From: Rhodocyclaceae bacterium
Lineage (GTDB): Bacteria; Pseudomonadota; Gammaproteobacteria; Burkholderiales; Rhodocyclaceae
Reading direction: 5' to 3'
Assembly (NCBI GenBank): GCA_027325905.1
Contig: DAIEEM010000119.1
Location: 1 to 5,063 of the forward strand
Length of the DNA: 5,063 bases
In this document: in pieces, positions 1-5,063 of the stretch
Numbering within the stretch: the first letter of the stretch is position 1
Layout of the letters: each line of letters starts with the position of its first letter
Notes under the pieces: model-generated
What the model saw: only the letters and a program-made list of their open reading frames with translations
Told to the model about the DNA's origin: nothing
The model's database searches: none
Position numbers and translations under genes: made by a program

Positions 1-158
1 GCCTGCTGGCGCTGGGCGTTTGCGCCGCGCTGTTCCTCGGCGCCGGCGCGCTGGCGCTGGCGTCCGCGCTGCGCCTGGCGCGCACGCCGTCGCGGCTGTT
101 CGACGCCAGCCTGGCCGAACTCGCGCAGGATCGTGCCGCGCTCGAGCGCCGCGAATGA
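1..158 (+). CDS. YqjE-like / phage holin superfamily III membrane protein (3' end only)
   Basis: Only the last 51 codons are in the window, read in the frame starting at base 3 and ending with TGA at 156-158. The visible part opens with a strongly hydrophobic Leu/Ala/Gly segment of about 24 residues, which is a membrane helix. A basic hinge and a short charged tail ending LAELAQDRAALERRE follow. This helix plus a tail of the 'SLAELAxDRAAL' kind is typical of proteobacterial YqjE/holin-superfamily III proteins. These are small inner-membrane proteins, usually with two helices, encoded between yqjD (DUF883) and yqjK. The holin label comes from the domain name; a lytic role is not implied. The YqjK-like gene starts 25 bases downstream on the same strand, which supports the assignment. 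The 5' part and start are outside the window, so family membership rests on the C-terminus and the context. Confidence 0.75.
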   Translation, partial: LLALGVCAALFLGAGALALASALRLARTPSRLFDASLAELAQDRAALERRE

Positions 159-183
159 AAACGAAGTTTCGGCGTAGGCTGAC

Positions 184-525
184 GTGAGCGCAGCGAACGT
201 TAAGCAACCGCAGGTTGCGGCCGGAGGCAACGCAGCGGTCGACCTTGCGCTCAAGAAGCAGCGCCTGCAATTTCGCAGCGCCGAACTGCGCGCCGAACTG
301 GCCGGCCATGGCGCCGGCCTGGCGCCGTGGCTCGCCGCCGGCGACACGCTGCGCGCCGGCGCACTGTGGCTGCGGCGCCATCCCGAAGTGGCAGTGGCTG
401 CCGGCGCCGCCCTGGCGGTGGCGCGGCCGCGCATCGTGTTCCGCTGGGCGCGCCGCGGCGTCGTCGTATGGCAGACCTGGAGTCGCGTGCGCGCCTGGCT
501 CGAAAGCCGCCGCCGCGAGCAATGA
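184..525 (+). CDS. YqjK-like family protein
   Basis: A 113-residue protein. Residues about 21-40 (LALKKQRLQFRSAELRAELA) form a basic, probably helical segment typical of the YqjK-like family. A second part has a Trp/Arg-rich element (WLRRHPE, about 62-68), a short Ala/Val-rich hydrophobic stretch (about 69-80), and a basic C-terminus (RPRIVFRWARRG, then WQTWSRVRAWLESRRR). The family is small, of unknown biochemical function, and co-encoded with the membrane proteins YqjD and YqjE; a membrane-associated role is inferred. The start is uncertain. GTG at 184 is the first usable codon after the in-frame stop at 175-177, and no good ribosome binding site precedes it. The first 20 residues look unlike the family core and may be an extension. 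The stop overlaps the next gene's ATG (ATGA, 522-525), so translation of the two is probably coupled. Confidence 0.75.
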   Translation: MSAANVKQPQVAAGGNAAVDLALKKQRLQFRSAELRAELAGHGAGLAPWLAAGDTLRAGALWLRRHPEVAVAAGAALAVARPRIVFRWARRGVVVWQTWSRVRAWLESRRREQ

Positions 526-893
526 CGTTGCGCTTTCCCGACCGCGCCAAGACGCAAGCGGCGTCGCGCCACTTTGCCGCCGCCGGCAAGCGCGTGCCGC
601 CCCGCCTCGCCCACAAGATCCTCGATGCGCAGAAGCGCGAGCAGACGGCCATCCTCGCCGAGCTCGTGAAGATTCGTGGTTTCATGCCGCTGTTGATGAA
701 ACACCGCAACGGCGGCACCTGGTCGCGCGCCGAGCGCACCGAGTTGTATGCGCAGTTGCGCGCCATCGCCCACCTGTCGCCCTATTTGTTCATCATGATA
801 TTGCCGGGGTCCTTCGTCCTGCTGCCGGTGTTCGCCTGGTGGCTGGATCGCCGCCGCCAGGAACGCGACGGGCGCGTCGCGGCCAAAGGCTAG
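522..893 (+). CDS. Small LETM1-like inner-membrane protein
   Basis: A 123-residue protein. The frame is open further upstream (to 327), but ATG at 522 is preferred because it overlaps the yqjK-like stop as ATGA and because the upstream residues are an Arg/Ala-rich shadow of yqjK. Residues 1-60 are basic and helical. Residues 65-110 match the core of LETM1-like proteins: 'GTWSRAERTELYAQLRAIAHL' in type, followed by a hydrophobic segment (about 84-107) with the signature LPGSFVLLP, then WWLDRRRQER. In mitochondrial LETM1 the equivalent region, of the kind 'R..L.R.....VPF..F.iiPf.ElLLP', includes the membrane helix and is tied to cation/proton homeostasis. Bacterial small versions are poorly characterised, so ion transport should not be assumed. 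One membrane helix with basic flanks is predicted by eye. There is no strong ribosome binding site, consistent with translational coupling to yqjK. It is the last gene of this operon. Confidence 0.72.
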   Translation: MTLRFPDRAKTQAASRHFAAAGKRVPPRLAHKILDAQKREQTAILAELVKIRGFMPLLMKHRNGGTWSRAERTELYAQLRAIAHLSPYLFIMILPGSFVLLPVFAWWLDRRRQERDGRVAAKG

Positions 894-900
894 CCCGGAC

Positions 901-1554
901 TCAAGTGCCGCCGCCGACGTAGTCGCGCGACAACTGCCGCAGGCGTTCGCGCGCCTCGCCCACCAGGAACGGCGAGGCCAACGCCATGACCTGGAAGACG
1001 CCGCGGTCGAAGTCGTTGCCGGCGTCGCGGCGTCGCGGATCGCAGACGTAGTCGAAGGCCGGCCAGTAGGTGACGACGACGATGACATTGACCGCCAGCG
1101 TGTCGATTTCCTCTTTGCTGGCGCGCATCTCGCCGCGGGCGACGAGGCCTTCGCAGATCGCCGCCGCGGACTTGACCTGGTAGCCGATGATGCGCTTGAA
1201 GTGCGTCTCGACGATGCGGTAGCGCGTGACGAGGTCGGAGAGGTCGCGGTAGATGAAGCGGTACTGGCGCACGATCTCGAACAGCAGGCGCAGGAAGCGC
1301 CAGATGTCGTCGACATGCACGGCGCGCTGCGTCGGCGTCGCCAACTTTGCCGCCATGTCGTGCTCGAACTGTTCGAACAGCGCGCCGACGATCTCGTCCT
1401 TGCTGTGGAAGTGGTAATAGAGGTTGCCGGCGCTGATGTCGAGCTCGTCGGCGATGGCCGAAGTGGTGACGTTCGGCTCGCCCAGACCGTTGAACAGTGC
1501 CAGGCTCGCCTCGAGGATGCGTTCGCGTGTCCTGCGCTTGGGTTTCTTTTCCAT
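901..1554 (-). CDS. TetR/AcrR-family transcriptional regulator
   Basis: A 217-residue protein of normal TetR length. A basic N-terminus (MEKKPKRRTRERILEAS) leads into the first helix. The helix-turn-helix lies at about residues 29-50 and contains TTSAIADELDIS and the hallmark GNLYYHFHSKDEI of the recognition-helix region. The C-terminal ligand/dimer domain contains YRFIYRDLSDLV (about 98-109), which resembles the group of TetR regulators with the PF13972-type C-terminal domain; that assignment is from memory of the family. The same frame stays open far upstream (to 2547), but this is shadow sequence across the hydrolase gene. ATG at 1554 gives the conventional protein start, with a weak GGGG-type ribosome binding site 7 bases before it. 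The gene begins 26 bases after the hydrolase stop, so the two are probably one operon, and the regulator may control that operon and itself. The ligand is unknown. Confidence 0.95.
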   Translation of the reverse strand: MEKKPKRRTRERILEASLALFNGLGEPNVTTSAIADELDISAGNLYYHFHSKDEIVGALFEQFEHDMAAKLATPTQRAVHVDDIWRFLRLLFEIVRQYRFIYRDLSDLVTRYRIVETHFKRIIGYQVKSAAAICEGLVARGEMRASKEEIDTLAVNVIVVVTYWPAFDYVCDPRRRDAGNDFDRGVFQVMALASPFLVGEARERLRQLSRDYVGGGT

Positions 1555-1580
1555 GCCGGGCGCCCCAGACGATGAGCGCG

Positions 1581-2507
1581 TCAGCTTAGCACTTCCGTGC
1601 GCGCCAGTTCCGCCAGCAGGAAGCGCGTGACGGCCGGCGCGAAGGCCATCGCCAGGTGGCCGACGGCGCCGATGGCGACGTTGCGTGCGCCGTTGAGCGC
1701 AGCGCCGTCCTGCGGCATCACGTAGTTGTCGTAGGGGCTCATGGCCGCGACCGTGTCGGCCGGCAGCGGCGCCGCGCCGGGGGCGTTCAGCGCCGCCAGC
1801 CAAGCGCTTTCCGGTTCCATCTGGCGCGCATTGGGGCCGCTGCCCAGCAACGCCAGGCGGCTGCCGCGGTGCGGCGTGCCGAGCGTGACGAGCTTGGCGA
1901 CGCGAGCCGTGCCGTGGGCGCGCAAGTAGGCGCGCGCCGCCAGCCCGCCCATGCTGTGGCCGACGAGGACGACTTGCGGCGCGCCGGTCGCGGCGCAGAC
2001 TTCCTCGATGCGGCGGCCAAGCTGCGCGCCGTAGCTGTCGATGGAAGCGAAGACCGGATCGAGATTCAGCGTCGCCACGGTCCAGCCGGCCCGTTCGAGG
2101 CGCCGCCGCTGCCAGCGCCAGAAGCCGCGGGTGCACTGGTAGCCGTGCACCAGCAGCAGCGGCAGGCGCCCCGCCGCGTTCGGCGTTAGCCGGTCGGCGC
2201 CGAGGAAGAGGCTCTCGAACGGCTGCACCACGGTGAATAGCGCTATGAATGCCGCATATTCGGCGAGCGCCATGCGCAGCAGGGCGAACGGACCGGCGCG
2301 CTGCGCCGGCGGCACCGGGCTGCGGAACAGGTGGGCCACGACGTAGGTGGCGAGGATGAGAAAGGCACGGCCGCACAGCGCCATGGCGACGACGACGAAG
2401 GCGATCGCCGCGGCGGGCCAGTCGAGGCCGCAGAGCAAGCGCACGATCAGCGCGTAGAACAGGGCTTCGCCCGCCAGCATCAGGCGCAGTAGCATCGTCG
2501 TCGTCAT
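1581..2507 (-). CDS. Membrane-anchored alpha/beta-hydrolase (lipase/esterase type)
   Basis: A 308-residue protein. The N-terminus carries two clear hydrophobic segments (about 4-25 and 31-60) and a third, weaker one (about 83-96), so the enzyme is anchored in the inner membrane. From residue 115 the fold is a lipase-like alpha/beta-hydrolase: LLLVHGYQ with the oxyanion-hole HG at 121-122, the nucleophile elbow GHSMGG with Ser185, and LVTLGTPHRGS at 207-216. The probable acid is Asp260 in SPYDNYVMP and the probable base is His284 in GAVGHLAM, completing a Ser-Asp-His triad. GTPHxG and the YDNxVxP motif are typical of bacterial triacylglycerol lipases and esterases. The substrate is unknown, and so is the side of the membrane the domain faces. 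ATG at 2507 has a good AGGAAA ribosome binding site 7 bases upstream. A TetR gene follows after 26 bp. A weak candidate -10 (TAACAT, read on the minus strand, 2540-2535) has no convincing -35. Confidence 0.92.
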   Translation of the reverse strand: MTTTMLLRLMLAGEALFYALIVRLLCGLDWPAAAIAFVVVAMALCGRAFLILATYVVAHLFRSPVPPAQRAGPFALLRMALAEYAAFIALFTVVQPFESLFLGADRLTPNAAGRLPLLLVHGYQCTRGFWRWQRRRLERAGWTVATLNLDPVFASIDSYGAQLGRRIEEVCAATGAPQVVLVGHSMGGLAARAYLRAHGTARVAKLVTLGTPHRGSRLALLGSGPNARQMEPESAWLAALNAPGAAPLPADTVAAMSPYDNYVMPQDGAALNGARNVAIGAVGHLAMAFAPAVTRFLLAELARTEVLS

Positions 2508-2514
2508 CTTTTCG

Positions 2515-2520
2515 TTTCCT
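2515..2520 (-). promoter_or_regulatory. Ribosome binding site of the alpha/beta-hydrolase gene
   Basis: The minus strand reads AGGAAA, followed by 7 bases and then the ATG at 2507. This spacing supports the full-length start including the first membrane segment, rather than the second ATG four codons further in. Confidence 0.65.
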
Positions 2521-2540
2521 GAGTGTGCGGACGCATGTTA

Positions 2541-2555
2541 CGCGCAAGGAGCGCG
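2541..2555. promoter_or_regulatory. Short inverted repeat upstream of the hydrolase-TetR pair; possible operator
   Basis: CGCGC and GCGCG flank a 5-base centre (AAGGA). The element lies in the 93-bp gap between the methyltransferase stop and the hydrolase start, about 34-48 bases upstream of the hydrolase ATG. This is where an operator for the TetR repressor encoded downstream could sit. The arms are short and G/C-only in a GC-rich genome, so chance is a real alternative. Confidence 0.2.
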
Positions 2556-2600
2556 GATCGGCGCATGACGCCCGGCACGTCTAAACGGCGGCTTTCGACT

Positions 2601-3221
2601 TCACGACGCGCTCTTGCGGCAGTAGCAGTAAATGAACTTCTGGACCGCGCCGGTCGGCGTGCGGTGCTCTTCCTTCTCGTGGCGCAGCAAGGTGAAGGGC
2701 GCACCGAATTCGGCGTGGAGGTCGGTGGCCGCATAGCGCATGACCGGCAGGCCGCTGCATTGGGTCGGCCCGTCTTCGGCGAAAGTGGCGACGATGACGT
2801 GGCCGCCGGGCTTGACCGCGCGCAGCACCGTCTCGACGTAGGCATGACGGTCGTCTGCAGAAGTGAGGAAGTGGAACACCGCGCGGTCGTGCCAGATGTC
2901 GTAGGCCTGGGCCGGCAGCGCGGCGCGAGTTACGTCGGCCTCGATCCAGCGTATCGCAGCCGACCTTGCACCGAGGCGCTTTTGCGCCGCGGCGAGCGCC
3001 GCGGCGGAAAGATCGAGCACGGCGAGCGAGGAATAGCCGCTCAGCAGCAGGTCGTCGACCAGCGTGGAAGCGCCGCCGCCGACGTCGATGACCGACGCCG
3101 TGAGCGGCACGCCGGTGCCCTGGATGAGACGCAAGGATTGCTCGGCATGTTCCTGGAACCAACTGACGCCGTCGGCTGGCTTCGTCGCGTAAACACGTTC
3201 CCAATGTTCCTTCGATTGCAT
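2601..3221 (-). CDS. Class I SAM-dependent methyltransferase
   Basis: A 206-residue protein from ATG 3221; an adjacent GTG at 3224 would add one residue. A ribosome binding site AGGGAGA lies 7 bases before the ATG. The N-terminus has the pattern HWERVYATKPADGVSWFQEH typical of this family. The SAM-binding motif I is VIDVGGGAST (about residues 44-53), and the acidic residue ending strand 2 is in VLDLS (about 68-72). Motif II/III regions are WIEADVT and YDIWHDRAVFHFLT. A post-motif strand AVKPGGHVIVATFAEDGP follows, with a conserved CSGLPVMRY and a C-terminal RTPTGAVQKFIYC. This protein type is widespread in bacteria, about 200 residues long, and annotated only as a generic SmtA/UbiE-like methyltransferase; the methyl acceptor is not predictable. 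It starts 65 bases after gabD ends on the same strand and could share its transcript. Nothing in it looks broken. Confidence 0.93.
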   Translation of the reverse strand: MQSKEHWERVYATKPADGVSWFQEHAEQSLRLIQGTGVPLTASVIDVGGGASTLVDDLLLSGYSSLAVLDLSAAALAAAQKRLGARSAAIRWIEADVTRAALPAQAYDIWHDRAVFHFLTSADDRHAYVETVLRAVKPGGHVIVATFAEDGPTQCSGLPVMRYAATDLHAEFGAPFTLLRHEKEEHRTPTGAVQKFIYCYCRKSAS

Positions 3222-3228
3222 CACGTAT

Positions 3229-3235
3229 TCTCCCT
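3229..3235 (-). promoter_or_regulatory. Ribosome binding site of the methyltransferase gene
   Basis: The minus strand reads AGGGAGA, 7 bases before the ATG at 3221 and 4 bases before the alternative GTG at 3224. The spacing favours the ATG. Confidence 0.7.
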
Positions 3236-3286
3236 GTTGTGGGCGGGCCTAGGCGATGCCCCTCCCCGAACATGCGACACGGCAAC

Positions 3287-4744
3287 CTACACCGCCATGC
3301 AGACGTACTTGATCTCGAGGTATTCCTCGATGCCGTACTTCGAGCCCTCGCGGCCGATGCCGGATTGCTTGACGCCGCCGAAGGGCGCGACTTCGTTGGA
3401 TATGGCGCCGGTATTGACGCCGACCATGCCGTATTCGAGCGCTTCGGCGACGCGCCAGACGCGGCCGATGTCGCGGCTGTAGAAGTAGCCGGCGAGGCCG
3501 TATTCGGTGGCGTTGGCGAGCGCGATGGCGTCGGCCTCGGTCTTGAAGCGGAACAGCGGCGCCACCGGGCCGAAGGTTTCCTCGCGCGCGCAGCGCATCG
3601 CCGCGGTGACGTCGGCGAGCACGGTCGGTTCGAAGAAAGTGCCGCCGCGGCTGTGGCGCTTGCCGCCGACGAGGACGCGCGCGCCTTTCGCCAGCGCGTC
3701 GGCGATGTGCGCCTCGACTTTCAGCAGCGCCTGCTCGTCGATCAGCGGACCCTGCGTGGCGCCCTCTTCGGTGCCGGCGCCGACCTTGAGCGCCGCGACT
3801 TGCGCCGCGAGCTTGGCGGCGAAGGCCTCGTAGACGCCGTCCTGCACCAGCATGCGGTTGGCGCAGACGCAGGTCTGTCCGGTGTTGCGGTATTTGCTCG
3901 CCATGGCGCCGGCGACGGCGGCATCGACGTCGGCGTCGTCGAAGACGATGAAGGGCGCGTTGCCGCCGAGTTCCAGCGACACCTTCTTCACCGTCGCCGC
4001 GCACTGCGACATCAACAGGCGGCCGACTTCGGTGGAGCCGGTGAAGGACAGCTTGCGCACGATGGGGTTGGACGTCAGTTCGGCACCGATCGCCGCGGCC
4101 GCGGCGGCCGAACCGGTGACGACGTTGAACACGCCGGGCGGGAAACCGGCGCGGTGGGCGAGTTCGGCCAGCGCCAGGGCGGTCAGCGGCGTCTGCTCGG
4201 CCGGCTTGACGACGACGGTGCAGCCGGCAGCGAGCGCCGGCGCGACTTTGCGCGTGATCATCGCCGCCGGGAAGTTCCAGGGCGTGATGGCGGCGCAGAC
4301 GCCGATCGGCTGCTTGAGCACGACGATGCGCGTCTTGGCGTCGGGGCTGGGCATGGTGTCGCCGTAGGCGCGCTTGCCTTCCTCGGCGAACCACTCGACG
4401 AAGCTGGCGGCGTAGATCGCTTCGCCGCGGGCCTCGGCGAGCGGCTTGCCCTGCTCGGCGGTCATCAGCGCGGCGAGATCGTCGGCGTTGGCGACGATGA
4501 GCTCGTACCAGCCGCGCAGCACGGCGGCGCGCTTCTTCGCCGTGAGGCCGCGCCAGGCGGGCCAGGCCTGGTCCGCCGCGGCGATGGCGCGGCGGGTGTC
4601 CGACGCGCCCATGTCGGGTACGCTGGCGAGGGTCTCGCCGCTGGCCGGATCGCGCACCGGGAAGGCGGCGCCGCCGTCGGCGTCGGCCCAGTCGCCGGCG
4701 ATGTAGGCACGGCTGCGCAGCAGTCTGGCATCCTTCAATTGCAT
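3287..4744 (-). CDS. gabD: NAD(P)-dependent succinate-semialdehyde dehydrogenase
   Basis: A 485-residue aldehyde dehydrogenase, matching the 480-485 residue length and most of the sequence of Escherichia coli GabD as I recall it. It oxidises succinate semialdehyde to succinate in the cytoplasm, the last step of 4-aminobutyrate breakdown (GABA shunt). Visible landmarks: [13 protein letters not shown] with Asn157, cofactor-site Lys180 in [17 protein letters not shown] at 234-241, general base Glu258 in LELGGNAPF, nucleophile Cys292 in GQTCVCANR, Glu389 in EETFGP, and a C-terminus [29 protein letters not shown] second Cys two residues after the nucleophile (Cys294) is the arrangement behind the redox switch described in human SSADH. 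Compared with E. coli there is a small alanine-run insertion near 213-218. ATG 4744 is chosen over the in-frame ATG at 4771 because of a GGGAGA ribosome binding site and the GabD-like start [10 protein letters not shown]. There is no gabT nearby, so the source of the semialdehyde is not shown here. Confidence 0.96.
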   Translation of the reverse strand: MQLKDARLLRSRAYIAGDWADADGGAAFPVRDPASGETLASVPDMGASDTRRAIAAADQAWPAWRGLTAKKRAAVLRGWYELIVANADDLAALMTAEQGKPLAEARGEAIYAASFVEWFAEEGKRAYGDTMPSPDAKTRIVVLKQPIGVCAAITPWNFPAAMITRKVAPALAAGCTVVVKPAEQTPLTALALAELAHRAGFPPGVFNVVTGSAAAAAAIGAELTSNPIVRKLSFTGSTEVGRLLMSQCAATVKKVSLELGGNAPFIVFDDADVDAAVAGAMASKYRNTGQTCVCANRMLVQDGVYEAFAAKLAAQVAALKVGAGTEEGATQGPLIDEQALLKVEAHIADALAKGARVLVGGKRHSRGGTFFEPTVLADVTAAMRCAREETFGPVAPLFRFKTEADAIALANATEYGLAGYFYSRDIGRVWRVAEALEYGMVGVNTGAISNEVAPFGGVKQSGIGREGSKYGIEEYLEIKYVCMAV

Positions 4745-4751
4745 GGCTTTT

Positions 4752-4757
4752 TCTCCC
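4752..4757 (-). promoter_or_regulatory. Ribosome binding site deciding the gabD start
   Basis: The minus strand reads GGGAGA, 7 bases before the ATG at 4744. This decides against the upstream in-frame ATG at 4771, which would add the nine residues MRRKTGEKA and has no comparable site in front of it. Confidence 0.7.
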
Positions 4758-4759
4758 GT

Positions 4760-4815
4760 TTTTCGGCGCATGGCGTTCGAGTCTACCGGAAGAAAATTGT
4801 TTCATGCGCCGCAAA
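4760..4815. promoter_or_regulatory. Long-spaced inverted repeat at the divergent gabD / NlpC-P60 junction
   Basis: The left arm, CGGCGCATG at 4764-4772, is a perfect 9-bp inverted copy of CATGCGCCG at 4803-4811. After one mismatch the match resumes for three bases (TTT at 4760-4762 against AAA at 4813-4815), giving 12 of 13 pairs. The 30-bp spacer (4773-4802) is AT-richer than its surroundings and is where divergent promoters would be expected. The right arm covers the start codon of the NlpC/P60 gene. Both arms read ATGCGCCG outward, so each strand carries a potential MRRK start. The element could be a paired operator, a remnant inverted duplication, or chance; the symmetry is visible but its function is inferred. 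Confidence 0.35.
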
Positions 4816-5063
4816 GCCTCCAGCCTCAGCACCCGCTCCGGTTTCGCCTTGGGCGCGTCCCTGGCGCTGGCCGGCTGCGGCATGCTGCCGTCATTGACGC
4901 AGGCGCCGGCGCCGCTGGCCGGACAGCACGACGCGGCCGACGCGGCGGCGCCGGCGCTTTCCGCCAAAGCCGAGGACGTCGTGATCTTCGCGCTGGGCCT
5001 GGTCGAGACCGGCTACCGCTTCGGCGGCAAGAACCCCGACGCCGGGCTCGATTGCAGCGGCAT
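4804..5063 (+). CDS. NlpC/P60 (C40) family peptidoglycan hydrolase lipoprotein, 5' part
   Basis: The first 86 codons are visible and the gene runs off the right edge. The N-terminus is a lipoprotein signal: a basic region (MRRK, Arg11), a hydrophobic core (about 13-22), and a lipobox LAGC with the lipidated residue Cys25. Gly at +2 rather than Asp suggests outer-membrane sorting. An Ala/Pro-rich linker (about 27-56) follows, then the start of an NlpC/P60 domain: DVVIFALGLVETGYRFGGKNP and DCSG with Cys84 as the likely nucleophile of a Cys-His peptidase. The catalytic His would lie beyond the window. Such enzymes cut peptide bonds in peptidoglycan stems. ATG 4804 is preceded by GGAAG at 4788-4792, with a rather long 11-base spacing. 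It is divergent from gabD across 59 bp, with no evident functional link. Confidence 0.9.
   Translation, partial: MRRKASSLSTRSGFALGASLALAGCGMLPSLTQAPAPLAGQHDAADAAAPALSAKAEDVVIFALGLVETGYRFGGKNPDAGLDCSG

Noticed and set aside
1..158. Reading the YqjE/holin-type gene as part of a prophage lysis cassette
   Set aside because: The neighbours are YqjK-like and LETM1-like genes with no phage genes in view. The holin name is inherited from the domain superfamily.
869..897. CGGGC (869-873) pairing with GCCCG (893-897) at the end of the LETM1-like gene as a terminator
   Set aside because: It has a five-base stem with a 19-base loop and no T-run; such pairs are expected by chance at this GC content.
215..922. 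Plus-strand 235-codon frame overlapping the yqjK-like and LETM1-like genes, plus the 251-766 minus-strand frame
   Set aside because: Both have shadow composition rich in Arg, Ala and Pro, and the two real genes already account for the region.
1555..2547. Upstream extension of the TetR frame giving a 548-residue 'fusion' protein
   Set aside because: The extra 331 residues are Arg/Ala-rich and overlap the well-supported hydrolase in another frame. The TetR protein starts normally at 1554.
3222..3286. Possible terminator between gabD and the methyltransferase (GGGC/GCCC pairs around GCCTAGGC)
   Set aside because: The stem is short and irregular and no T-run follows on the minus strand, so it does not meet the pattern of an intrinsic terminator.
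2523..3482. Plus-strand 319-codon open frame over the methyltransferase
   Set aside because: It is antisense to a clearly conserved methyltransferase, crosses the intergenic region into gabD, and shows no domain-like sequence.
3239..4897. A 552-codon plus-strand open frame antisense to the whole of gabD, and a similar minus-strand frame at 3249-4967
   Set aside because: Both are shadows caused by high GC at third codon positions. Their translations are low-complexity (Arg/Gly/Ala/Asp-rich) with no recognisable domain, while gabD on the minus strand is unmistakable.

Overview
This is a compact, GC-rich stretch of chromosome (GC clearly above 60% by eye, with strong G/C preference at third codon positions). 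The gene content suggests a Proteobacterium, most likely a Betaproteobacterium of the Rhodocyclales/Burkholderiales type. That placement is an inference from gene families and base composition; there is no rRNA or other marker gene here. I see no mobile elements, CRISPR arrays, tRNAs or rRNAs, and no stretch above 300 bases lacks a gene.

Left block, plus strand (1-893): the 3' end of a YqjE/holin-superfamily membrane protein gene, then a YqjK-like small protein gene, then a small LETM1-like membrane protein gene. The last two overlap by ATGA. Together they look like the end of a yqjD-yqjE-yqjK type envelope/stress operon, with yqjD expected upstream of the window.

Middle and right block, minus strand (901-4744), read right to left: gabD (succinate-semialdehyde dehydrogenase), a class I SAM-dependent methyltransferase, a membrane-anchored alpha/beta-hydrolase (lipase/esterase type), and a TetR-family repressor. 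The gaps between them are 65, 93 and 26 bp. The hydrolase and TetR gene are close enough to be one operon; whether gabD and the methyltransferase are co-transcribed with them cannot be settled from sequence. The left and right blocks converge with only 7 bp between stop codons.

Right edge, plus strand (4804-5063): the 5' part of an NlpC/P60 (C40) peptidoglycan hydrolase lipoprotein gene, divergent from gabD across 59 bp. This junction carries a near-perfect long-spaced inverted repeat, which is the most noteworthy non-coding signal.

Most of the window is ordinary housekeeping or accessory metabolism. I do not see convincing evidence for a new defence, mobile or RNA system. The points worth a second look are the inverted repeat at the gabD/nlpC junction, the LETM1-like gene in the yqj-type operon, the odd yqjE-yqjK junction with a possible 10-codon coupling ORF, and the membrane hydrolase-TetR pair.
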